A DNA stretch of 22,299 nt, taken from Chthonomonas sp. UBA6659. GTDB lineage: Bacteria; Armatimonadota; Fimbriimonadia; Fimbriimonadales; Fimbriimonadaceae. This document shows, in pieces, positions 14,822 through 21,586 of this stretch (position 1 is the stretch's first letter; each line of letters starts with the position of its first letter). The notes beneath the pieces are model-generated. The model had not been told where the DNA came from and searched no databases. It worked only from the letters and a program-made list of their open reading frames with translations. Where the stretch lies: the NCBI GenBank assembly GCA_002455425.1, contig DKKT01000076.1:141825-164123 (forward strand). The letters are read 5' to 3'. The position numbers were made by a program, and so were the translations under genes.

Positions 14822-15511
14822 ATGTTCCGCCGGTTCGCCGCCACCGTAACCGCGTTGCTGATCGCCGCGTCGGTGGCTGTTGGGCAAGCGAAGCCGACGA
14901 TCTGTCTCGACCCCGGTCACCCGTCGGAAGTCGGCCGCGGCGCTTCTGGCAAGAAGCTGACTGAAATCGAGGTCGCTTGGAAGGTTGCGCTGAAGGTGAA
15001 GGCGCTGCTCCGGTCCGAAGGCTACCGAGTCGTCCTGACCAAGTCGAGCCAGAACGAGTTTGTGGCCAACCGGCGTCGGGCGGAGATCGCGAACGAGGCC
15101 AAGGCTGCGCTGATGCTGCGGCTCCACCTCGACGCTGCCCCGAAGCGAGGCTTCGCGACGTACTATCCGGGCAAGCCCGGCAAGGCCAAGGACGGCACCG
15201 TCGGCCCGTCCCGCACGGTCCTCGCCCAGAGCAAGGCGATCGCAGGCCCGTTCCATCGCGAAGTGATCCGCTCGCTGCGGGGCGGACTCCCCGATCGAGG
15301 CGTGCACACCGACGCCAAGACCGCGGTCGGTGCGCGGCAGGGCGCCCTGACCGGCTCGATCTTCTCTCAGGTGCCGGTGCTGCTCGTGGAGATGGCGACC
15401 ATCACCATCCCGGAAGACGAGAAGTTCCTGCTCACGCCGGACGGCCTCGACCGCCTTGCGGTCGCCCTCGTGCGCGGGATCAAGAAAGCGCTGGCGGAGG
15501 CTGGGAAGTAG
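14822..15511 (+). CDS. N-acetylmuramoyl-L-alanine amidase (Amidase_3 family)
   Basis: A 229-aa exported zinc enzyme that cleaves the amide bond between N-acetylmuramic acid and the stem peptide of peptidoglycan, for cell separation or wall turnover. A signal peptide (FRRFAATVTALLIAASVAVGQA) leads directly into the catalytic domain. Zinc ligands are His33 in CLDPGHP, Glu48 (15 residues later, the family spacing) and His102 in LRLHLDAAP. The catalytic Glu190 is in VPVLLVEMA. There is no separate wall-binding or AMIN domain, so this is a minimal version. The ATG at 14822 is preferred over the one at 14813 because GGTAGGA sits about eight bases ahead of it. The 3' end overlaps the convergent WD40-like gene by 32 bp. 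The gene starts 20 bp after the diguanylate cyclase and may be co-transcribed with it. Confidence 0.93.
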   Translation: MFRRFAATVTALLIAASVAVGQAKPTICLDPGHPSEVGRGASGKKLTEIEVAWKVALKVKALLRSEGYRVVLTKSSQNEFVANRRRAEIANEAKAALMLRLHLDAAPKRGFATYYPGKPGKAKDGTVGPSRTVLAQSKAIAGPFHREVIRSLRGGLPDRGVHTDAKTAVGARQGALTGSIFSQVPVLLVEMATITIPEDEKFLLTPDGLDRLAVALVRGIKKALAEAGK

Positions 15512-16403
15512 CCGGGACGGCGTAGAACCGAACGGCACCGTCGCTGCAACCCGCCGCGAGCCATCGGCCGTCGGGCGTGAACGCGGCGACGGCCATCTTC
15601 AGCCCGGGTTCCATGCATCGCATCACAGTCCGACCGTAGAGGTCGAACACGGTTACGCCACCGGCCTCGCCGGCCGCGATGACGGGATCGGTCGTCGAGA
15701 AGGCGACGAGTGGGACGCCAGGCATGATTGGAATCCGGAGTAGTGTCTCTCCCGACTCGACGTTGGTGATCGTCACTGAGGAAAGCTCCCGTGTGGCGAC
15801 CCAGGGGTGGGCCGGCGAGACCGCGAGCGCGTAGAGCCGCTCCGGCAGGGTGAAGCGGGCGATCTTCGCCTGATTCTCGGCATCCCACACGCAGACGGTG
15901 AAGCGATCGGTCCCGACGAGGCTCCGCCCATCGGGAAGCAGGGCGGCATAGCGGGGCGCGTCGTTGTCGTTCCAGCCCCCGATCACGTGGCCGTCTCGGT
16001 CGTAGACCGCGATCTGGCCGTTTTCGAATGCGATGACGAGCCGGTCATCCTGGGTGACCGAGATCGTGTTCGGGGAGATGATGAGGAAACACCACGCCCG
16101 CGGCGGCTCGAAAATCCAGAGCACTTCTCCGGTCGCGGTGTCGATCGCCCGCACCTTGTCGCCCGAGGCGACATAGACGCGGTCGCCGGAGCGGGAAAAC
16201 GCGATGCTACGCACGCGCTCGATCGGCCGGACCTTGTCCGACTTGCTCCGGAGGTCGAAGTCGCCGACACGGACGCCATCGCGCCAGATCGTGAGGTGCC
16301 GCTCGGTGTCCGCGGTGGCGAGCAGGCCACCAGGTCCGAAGACAATCGTTTGAACCGGACCCAGATGCCCTTCAAGCTGTCGGGGTTCCACCGCCGCATT
16401 CAT
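15480..16403 (-). CDS. WD40-like beta-propeller protein
   Basis: A 307-aa protein with no signal peptide, probably cytoplasmic. It consists of about seven WD40-like blades. Visible strands include LEGHLGPVQTIVFGPGG, TERHLTIWRDG, ERVRSIAFSRSGDRVYVAS, DRFTVCVWDAENQAKIARF and AVAAFTPDGRWLAAGCSDG. Such propellers are usually protein-interaction scaffolds, and no catalytic motif is visible. It is divergent from the DinB/rimM unit, with a 90-bp gap. Its last codons overlap the end of the amidase gene on the opposite strand by 32 bp. No partner can be named from context. Confidence 0.88.
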   Translation of the reverse strand: MNAAVEPRQLEGHLGPVQTIVFGPGGLLATADTERHLTIWRDGVRVGDFDLRSKSDKVRPIERVRSIAFSRSGDRVYVASGDKVRAIDTATGEVLWIFEPPRAWCFLIISPNTISVTQDDRLVIAFENGQIAVYDRDGHVIGGWNDNDAPRYAALLPDGRSLVGTDRFTVCVWDAENQAKIARFTLPERLYALAVSPAHPWVATRELSSVTITNVESGETLLRIPIMPGVPLVAFSTTDPVIAAGEAGGVTVFDLYGRTVMRCMEPGLKMAVAAFTPDGRWLAAGCSDGAVRFYAVPATSQPPPALS

Positions 16404-16493
16404 GAACCCACTTTACAGCAGAAGGCGCCGACAAACAAACGGCGATGGGACCCGATTCCCCGTTCATGTCGCAGGCATGCGATACTCCGTACC

Positions 16494-16907
16494 ATGACTG
16501 GATTCGACATCACGCGCAAGGCCCTCGACGATTCGGGCAAGCAGATCACCAAGATTTTCGAAGGGCTCCCCGTCAACCTGAGGGACGCCAAAGTGACGCC
16601 GCAGGCGATGAGTCCCCGCGAGATCGTCCAGCATCTCGCCGAGTGCTACACGGCGCTCAAGAAGCATGCCGCGGGTCAAGAGCACGAATGGGGGACCTTC
16701 CAACTTGGCATCGCCGACTTCGACGCCGCCTATGCCGCGACGATGGCGCTTCGCGCGGAAGCCGTCGCCCTCGCCATGACCAGCGAGGAGGCGGCCAAAG
16801 CCTCGCTCGATTACGTCGTCATCCACGATGCCTACCATGTCGGCCAGATGGCGCTGCTCCGACTCGAGCAGGAGCCGGGTTGGGACCCGTACTCGCTCTA
16901 CGCGTGA
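16494..16907 (+). CDS. DinB/YfiT-like metal-binding four-helix protein
   Basis: A 137-aa protein of the DinB-like superfamily, small cytoplasmic four-helix bundles that bind a metal through three histidines and in several branches act as thiol-dependent transferases. The expected residues are visible: His47 in EIVQHLAECY, and His111 and His115 in VIHDAYHVGQMALLR near the C-terminus. Its substrate cannot be inferred. No clear ribosome-binding site precedes the ATG. Its stop overlaps the GTG start of rimM (GTGA at 16904-16907), so the two are probably translated together. Confidence 0.9.
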   Translation: MTGFDITRKALDDSGKQITKIFEGLPVNLRDAKVTPQAMSPREIVQHLAECYTALKKHAAGQEHEWGTFQLGIADFDAAYAATMALRAEAVALAMTSEEAAKASLDYVVIHDAYHVGQMALLRLEQEPGWDPYSLYA

Positions 16908-17410
16908 GCGAAGATCTCATCCGAATCGGTCGCGTGGTGGGCGCGTTCGGGCTCGACGGCCGAGTGAAAATCGAGCCCGAAACCGACTTCGTGGAGCGGT
17001 TCGCCAAAGGTGCGCCGATCATCATTCGGGGTCGGGAATACCGCGTCCAAAGCACGTCGTGGCACAAGGGGCAGGCCAGGGTGAAGCTGGAGGGCCTCGA
17101 CACCGTCGAGGAGGCGGAGGCGCTCCAGTGGGAAGCGGCCAGCGTCCCCGCTTCGCGTCGACCGAAGCTTCTCCGCGACGAATTCTATGCGGCCGATCTG
17201 ATCGGCTTGATGGTCGTGACGACCGCGGGCCGCGAAGTCGGCAAGGTGACCAACATCCTTCCGATGCCCGCGCAAGACTTGCTCCAGATCGGCGATATCC
17301 TGATCCCGATGGTCAAGCAGTTCGTAAAGAAGGTCGATCTGGAGGCAGGGCAAATCCTTATCGAACCGCTCGACGGGATGCTGCCCGGCGAAGATGCGGA
17401 GGAGGCCTGA
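16904..17410 (+). CDS. rimM: Ribosome maturation factor RimM
   Basis: A 168-aa protein that helps the 30S subunit mature, acting on the 16S head region together with protein S19. The N-terminal RimM domain (about 1-85) opens IRIGRVVGAFGLDGRVKIEPETD. The PRC-barrel domain (about 92-160) has RDEFYAADLIGL, GREVGKVTNILPMPAQDLL and the closing PLDGML. The start is GTG, overlapping the DinB-like stop. In many bacteria rimM sits with rpsP, trmD and rplS; none of these is here, and it is instead between a DinB-like gene and a lipoprotein gene. Confidence 0.97.
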   Translation: MSEDLIRIGRVVGAFGLDGRVKIEPETDFVERFAKGAPIIIRGREYRVQSTSWHKGQARVKLEGLDTVEEAEALQWEAASVPASRRPKLLRDEFYAADLIGLMVVTTAGREVGKVTNILPMPAQDLLQIGDILIPMVKQFVKKVDLEAGQILIEPLDGMLPGEDAEEA

Positions 17411-17415
17411 CAGTG

Positions 17416-17691
17416 ATGAAATCAGCTCTCGTGGCGTTGATCGTCGTCTCGATAACCTTGGCGGCAGGATGCAAGTCCGAGCCGAGGAAGGTCGACAACC
17501 TCGGCGCGATTCCGGCGAAGATCCGGATGGGGATGACGGAGTTCGATGCGGTTCAGGCCGGTGGGCCGCCCTCGCTCGTCCTCACGCCCAAGCCCGGGGT
17601 TCGCGTCCTTCGCTACGAGGGCAAGGACGGCGCGGTCGTCGAGGTCACGCTCACCGAAAACCGCGTCACCGATATCCGGCGAAAAGACTGA
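17416..17691 (+). CDS. Small lipoprotein, weakly SmpA/BamE-like
   Basis: A 91-aa protein with a lipoprotein signal (VVSITLAAGCKSEP, lipidated Cys19), so it is membrane-anchored outside the cytoplasm. The mature part has IRMGMTEFDAVQAGGPPSLV followed by beta-strands (VRVLRYEGKDGAVVEVTLTENRVTDI). That pattern, a GMT-type turn then a short beta-sheet, recalls the SmpA/OmlA (BamE) fold, but similarity is too weak to assign function. The gene follows rimM with a 5-bp gap; GGAGGAGG at 17398-17405 serves as ribosome-binding site. A GTG at 17413 directly before the ATG is an alternative start. The convergent hydrolase gene ends two bases away. Confidence 0.85.
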   Translation: MKSALVALIVVSITLAAGCKSEPRKVDNLGAIPAKIRMGMTEFDAVQAGGPPSLVLTPKPGVRVLRYEGKDGAVVEVTLTENRVTDIRRKD

Positions 17692-17693
17692 GG

Positions 17694-18269
17694 CTACTCG
17701 GCCGGCGGGTAGCGTTTGACAACGTCGAGCACGGCCCGAAACTGGGGATGCTCGGCCGTTCCGAGCCATTCGTACACGATCGCCTCGGAGTGGAGGAGTT
17801 CGGCGCCTCCGTCGCGAAGCCTTTCCAGCCCTGAGCGGTGGGCAAGGTCGGTGCGCGCGCCGACCGCGTCGACCGCGATGACCACATCGAATTCATCTTC
17901 GAGCAGTTGGAGCGCAGTCTGGGCGATGCAGATGTGGGTTTCGATGCCGGCCAAGAGCACGATCGGACGTTCGGTCGCCAGAAGCGCCTTTCGGAACTTG
18001 CCGCTGCCGCAACAGCCGAACGTCATCTTGTCGATCGGCTTGACTCCGATCCGGACGGCAAGGTCCGGCTCGGTGCCGCCCAGCCGCGCTTCGTTCTGGA
18101 CGGTCGACAGGACCGGGATTCTCAGGAGCGCGCAAACGTCGACCAGGAACTTCGTCCGTTCGAGGATCACCGGGGTGCGGGCGATCGCGCCGAGCACGCT
18201 CGGCTGCATGTCGACGACGACGAGTGCGCTGTGCTCGGCAGTCAGACGGTCGACGTACTCGTGCTTCAT
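17694..18269 (-). CDS. Isochorismatase-family cysteine hydrolase
   Basis: A 191-aa cytoplasmic hydrolase of the isochorismatase/nicotinamidase superfamily, closest in feel to the YcaC-like hydrolases. The catalytic triad is visible: Asp20 in LVVVDMQPS, Lys81 in KPIDKMTF, and nucleophile Cys114 in AGIETHICIAQTA with the typical cis-peptide wording. An FGCCGSG segment after the lysine is unusual. The substrate is not predictable; nicotinamidase-specific metal ligands are not evident. The ATG at 18269 overlaps the stop of the universal-stress gene (ATGA, 18266-18269), so it is probably translated by coupling. The ATG at 18293 would add eight residues. Confidence 0.93.
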   Translation of the reverse strand: MKHEYVDRLTAEHSALVVVDMQPSVLGAIARTPVILERTKFLVDVCALLRIPVLSTVQNEARLGGTEPDLAVRIGVKPIDKMTFGCCGSGKFRKALLATERPIVLLAGIETHICIAQTALQLLEDEFDVVIAVDAVGARTDLAHRSGLERLRDGGAELLHSEAIVYEWLGTAEHPQFRAVLDVVKRYPPAE

Positions 18270-19183
18270 GGGCGCACCACCAGAACCGAACATGGCGCGT
18301 GGGTGGCGACCTCGTAGCTGACGCTCCCGATGAGGAACCGTTCGATCAGTCCGTGTCGGGTCGCACCGACGATCACGAGATCTGCCGCGACTTCCTTTGC
18401 GTTCTTGATGAGCTCGAACGCTCCATGGCCATGAGCCTGGTAGGGGGTCGTCTTCGGGGTAATGCCGGCAAGCGCCTCAGCGGCCTTGCGGGCGATCGAG
18501 TCCGCATTGACACGCTCCCGACTCACCTCCATCGCCAGCATGGACGGCATGATGCCTGGGGGCACGACGGGCGGCGGCTCGGCACAGAGCGTCGCGATTT
18601 CGGCAAAGGTGTCGCCACCGTTCTCGCTGAGCCATTCGATCGCCTTGTGAGAACCGGGCGTGTCGTCGACGCCGACCACGCCCACGAGTCCGGCCTTCGC
18701 TTCCAGTTGCGCACCGCTCTCCTCTGGGGTCATCGCCGCATAAGGGCGGGCGACCAAGACTGAACACGGCGCATGGGAGACGAGCTTGCGCGCGACGCTG
18801 CCCAGCACCAGAGCTTCCAGGGCGTTCTCCCCGCGCGACCCGACAACGACCAATTCGGTTCTGTCGGCCTCGATGGTGTCGAGGATCGTGCCGCCGATAT
18901 CCCCGTCCGGCGCACTGTGGCGCACGTTGAATCCTGCGTGCGCGAGACGGCCGGCCGCTTCACGAGCGACGTTTTCGGCGTGCTCCTGGAGTTGCTTCCA
19001 AAGGTCGAGGCTCTCCTCCGGATACGTGGGCGCGAGCACAGGTGGTGCGGCCAAGCCCAGGACCGGAACCGGCGAGCTGACACTGAGGACATGGAGGTCG
19101 CCCCGGACACCTCTCATGCGTGCCAGGAGCTTCTCGGCGAATTGGGCGTGCGCGGAACCGTCGGTGGCGAAGAGAATCTTCAT
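18266..19183 (-). CDS. Tandem universal stress protein (two UspA domains)
   Basis: A 305-aa protein with two UspA domains (about 1-147 and 165-305), expected to fold as an internal dimer. Domain 1 starts KILFATDGS and has a complete nucleotide-binding motif, G115-SR-G118, nine residues, then G128-S129. Domain 2 starts GVVGVDDTPGSHKA and has G273-AT-R276, nine residues, G286-S287: the second glycine is replaced by arginine, so ATP binding there may be weakened. Both domains end APCSVLV. Usp proteins respond to stress or energy limitation. The gene leads a two-gene unit with the isochorismatase-like hydrolase and is divergent from a response regulator. Confidence 0.95.
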   Translation of the reverse strand: MKILFATDGSAHAQFAEKLLARMRGVRGDLHVLSVSSPVPVLGLAAPPVLAPTYPEESLDLWKQLQEHAENVAREAAGRLAHAGFNVRHSAPDGDIGGTILDTIEADRTELVVVGSRGENALEALVLGSVARKLVSHAPCSVLVARPYAAMTPEESGAQLEAKAGLVGVVGVDDTPGSHKAIEWLSENGGDTFAEIATLCAEPPPVVPPGIMPSMLAMEVSRERVNADSIARKAAEALAGITPKTTPYQAHGHGAFELIKNAKEVAADLVIVGATRHGLIERFLIGSVSYEVATHAPCSVLVVRP

Positions 19184-19337
19184 AGCCGTGACGCCAGTCT
19201 ACTCGCGGAGTCGGCGGCCCAGAGGTCCCACGCGAGTTTGCTATGTTTTGGTCCCAATGCGGGCTCGAAAGGTGAACCGGCATGCGTATTGGTTCTTCTA
19301 AGCGAGTACGAAAGGCGCGGGCAGCGCGGAGAGTTAC

Positions 19338-19709
19338 ATGCCTGAGAACAGCGAAACCCGAATTCTCGTCGTCGACGACGAACGACCCATCGTTCAGTTG
19401 TTGCGGCTGAGCTTGGAGAGGCAGGGCTACCGAGTCCTGACGGCCTTCGATGGCCGCGAGGCGCTCGATGTCCTCGACCGAGAGGCGGTGGACCTGATGG
19501 TCCTCGACTGGATGATGCCCTACGTCGACGGCCTCGAAGTGCTTCAGACGGTTCGCAGAGACCCGGCTCTTGCTCATCTGAAAATCATCATGCTCTCGAC
19601 GCTGACCCAGGACGAGGACATTGCGCGGGGCACCCAGGAAGGCGCGGATCGCTATCTCGCCAAGCCGTTCGACCCCAAGGAGCTCTACCGCGTCATTCGC
19701 GATCTCTGA
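19338..19709 (+). CDS. Single-domain response regulator (receiver only)
   Basis: A 123-aa stand-alone CheY-like receiver. The acidic pair is Asp13-Asp14 in LVVDDERP, the phosphorylation site Asp57 in MVLDWMMPYVDG, the switch residue Ser87 in IIMLST, and the conserved Lys109 in AKPFDP. No output domain follows, so it must signal through a partner. There is no histidine kinase in the window. GGAGAG at 19328-19333 precedes the ATG. The 154-bp region shared with the divergent universal-stress gene contains a possible leader hairpin (arms 19254-19261 and 19285-19292, one G-U pair). The gene ends two bases from the convergent serS stop. Confidence 0.96.
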   Translation: MPENSETRILVVDDERPIVQLLRLSLERQGYRVLTAFDGREALDVLDREAVDLMVLDWMMPYVDGLEVLQTVRRDPALAHLKIIMLSTLTQDEDIARGTQEGADRYLAKPFDPKELYRVIRDL

Positions 19710-19711
19710 GG

Positions 19712-20983
19712 CTAGGCGATCACGTCGGTTCCGACGTACGGTCGAAGCGCGTCCGGAATCACAATCGAGCCGTCCTCCTGCTGGAAGGTCTCGATGATCG
19801 CCGCGAAGAGCCGCGGCGTCGCCAAACCACTTCCGTTCAGGATGTGAGCGAACTCGGGCTTGTCGCCTTGGGCCCGGCGCAATCGGATGTTCGCGCGACG
19901 CGCTTGGAACGCCTCGAAGTTGCTACAACTGGAGACCTCCAGGTACTTCCGCAGCCCTGGTGACCAGAGTTCGAGGTCGTAGCACTTGGCGTTCGAGAAG
20001 CTCATCTCCCCGGTGCAGAGCAGGCTGACCCGGTAGTGCAGGCCAAGTTCCTGGAGAATCGATTCGGCATCCACGGTCAGGGATTCAAGTTCGTCGTAGC
20101 TGTTCTCGGGCAGCACGATCTTCACCAACTCCACCTTGTCGAACTGGTGCATGCGCTGGATGCCACGGGTGTCCTTGCCTGCTGCGCCCGACTCTCGGCG
20201 GAAGCAGGCGCTGTACGCCGCCAATTTGATCGGAAGCTGCCAAGCTTCGAGGATCTCGTCTCGGTAAAGGTTGGTCACCGGTACTTCCGCCGTTGGGATC
20301 ATGTAGAGGTCGTCGTCGACTTTGTAGAGGTCTTCTTCGAATTTCGGGAGTTGGCCGGTGCCGTAGAGGCTCGCTCCGAGTACCAGGTACGGCGGATAGA
20401 CCTCGCGATAGCCGTTCCGCAGGGTCTGCCGATCCACCATGAAGGAGATCAGCGCACGTTGCAGCCGAGCCCCCCAGCCCGTGTACACGGCGAAGCCGCT
20501 GCCGCTGATCTTGCTCGCCCGCGGGAAGTCGATCAGCCCCCTGGCTTCGGCCAACTCCCAATGAGGCTTTGGTTCGAAGTCGAACGGAGGGATGTCGCCC
20601 CACTCGCGGATGATCGCGTTCTTATCTTCGTCGAACCCGACCGGCACCGACTCATGGGGCAGATTCGGAAACTGGAGTTCGAGATCGCGCAATTCAGCTT
20701 CCAGTTCACGCTCCCGCGCCTCACCGGCCGCAATCTCCTCCTTCGCCGCCCGCACGGTCTCTTTGGCGGCTTCGGCTTCGTCGCGCTTCCCTTGACTCAT
20801 CAACGCGCCGATCTCCTTGCTCGACCGATTGAGATCGGCTTGCCGGGCCTGAAGTCCGGTGATGAGCGTGCGCCACTCCTCGTCGATCTGGAGGAAGCGG
20901 TCGATCGGCACCTCGATGCCCTTCTTCTTCGCGTCGGCACGGACGGCTTCAGGTTGGGTTCGGAGCAGATGACGGTCGAGCAT
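19712..20983 (-). CDS. serS: Seryl-tRNA synthetase
   Basis: A 423-aa class II aminoacyl-tRNA synthetase of standard bacterial length that charges tRNA-Ser and tRNA-Sec with serine. An N-terminal helical arm (about residues 28-110, rich in Glu/Lys/Ala) forms the tRNA-binding coiled coil. The core shows PTAEVPVTNLYRDEIL, motif 2 (FRRESGAAGKDTRGIQRMHQFDKVE) and motif 3 (NGSGLATPRLFAAIIETFQ). The start MLDRHLLRTQPEAV is typical, and the ribosome-binding site is weak. It lies 42 bp downstream of a small lipoprotein gene on the same strand and may be the last gene of the pcrA unit. Confidence 0.98.
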   Translation of the reverse strand: MLDRHLLRTQPEAVRADAKKKGIEVPIDRFLQIDEEWRTLITGLQARQADLNRSSKEIGALMSQGKRDEAEAAKETVRAAKEEIAAGEARERELEAELRDLELQFPNLPHESVPVGFDEDKNAIIREWGDIPPFDFEPKPHWELAEARGLIDFPRASKISGSGFAVYTGWGARLQRALISFMVDRQTLRNGYREVYPPYLVLGASLYGTGQLPKFEEDLYKVDDDLYMIPTAEVPVTNLYRDEILEAWQLPIKLAAYSACFRRESGAAGKDTRGIQRMHQFDKVELVKIVLPENSYDELESLTVDAESILQELGLHYRVSLLCTGEMSFSNAKCYDLELWSPGLRKYLEVSSCSNFEAFQARRANIRLRRAQGDKPEFAHILNGSGLATPRLFAAIIETFQQEDGSIVIPDALRPYVGTDVIA

Positions 20984-21025
20984 ACATTCGTTGTACCTGT
21001 CTACCGCGGCGGAATCCAGGACCGG

Positions 21026-21586
21026 TCAGGGGCCGGCGAGGTACTCGAGCGAGCGCACGAGGTTGTCGTTCGACCGTTGCTCCTGACGGAGGATTCCGAT
21101 CCCTGGCGCGAACCACGTTTGGATCTCGATCCCACGGCCCTCGGCTCGGATCGTCGCGGCGACGTGGAGCGTCTCGTACCGCCGTCCTCCCAACGTGAGT
21201 TTCTCGGCCTTCGGAACGATGCGGGCTTCGGCGTCGAGCACCGCGGTCGGGCTTGTCATCAGCCCCTTCCAGAGCATCGCCTGAGTGGGGTGCGAAGGAT
21301 CCAACATCGGCAACGGTGGGCTGAATCGCATGCCGGGAAGCGATTCCGCCACCAACACGTTTCCTTTCCAAGCCAGACGCGACACACCGGTCGGTCCCCG
21401 GATCTCATAACCGGAAGTCCCCGCCACCGACATCGACCGAACCACCTGAACGTCTTCGACTCGGCTGAGGAATCCCCCGCGCACGGCATACGACCATCGA
21501 TGTCCGACCTCGAGCGGGAAGTAGCGGGTCCCGGACGGTGCGCAGGCGATACACAGGACGGGAGCGAGAAGCAAGATCCTTCTCAC
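21026..21586 (-). CDS. Probable lipoprotein of unknown function
   Basis: A 186-aa protein with a hydrophobic leader ending in a lipobox-like LCIAC (Cys15), so probably lipidated and extracytoplasmic. The mature part begins RYFPLEVGHRWSYAV, a wording common in secreted beta-rich proteins of unknown role. Later strands (TLGGRRYETLHVAAT, QTWFAPGIGILRQEQR) fit a beta-sandwich in which a closing strand describes an assembled domain. It starts with GTG at 21586-21584, overlapping the stop of the helicase gene (GTGA), so translational coupling is likely. I cannot name a function. Confidence 0.85.
   Translation of the reverse strand: MRRILLLAPVLCIACAPSGTRYFPLEVGHRWSYAVRGGFLSRVEDVQVVRSMSVAGTSGYEIRGPTGVSRLAWKGNVLVAESLPGMRFSPPLPMLDPSHPTQAMLWKGLMTSPTAVLDAEARIVPKAEKLTLGGRRYETLHVAATIRAEGRGIEIQTWFAPGIGILRQEQRSNDNLVRSLEYLAGP

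Noticed and set aside
17693..17713. GCTAC/GTAGC hairpin after the small lipoprotein gene
   Set aside because: Eight pairs with one wobble and no T-run, inside the convergent coding sequence; too weak to call a terminator.
19722..19737. ACGTCG/CGACGT hairpin after the response regulator stop
   Set aside because: Only six pairs and within serS codons; likely chance in GC-rich DNA.
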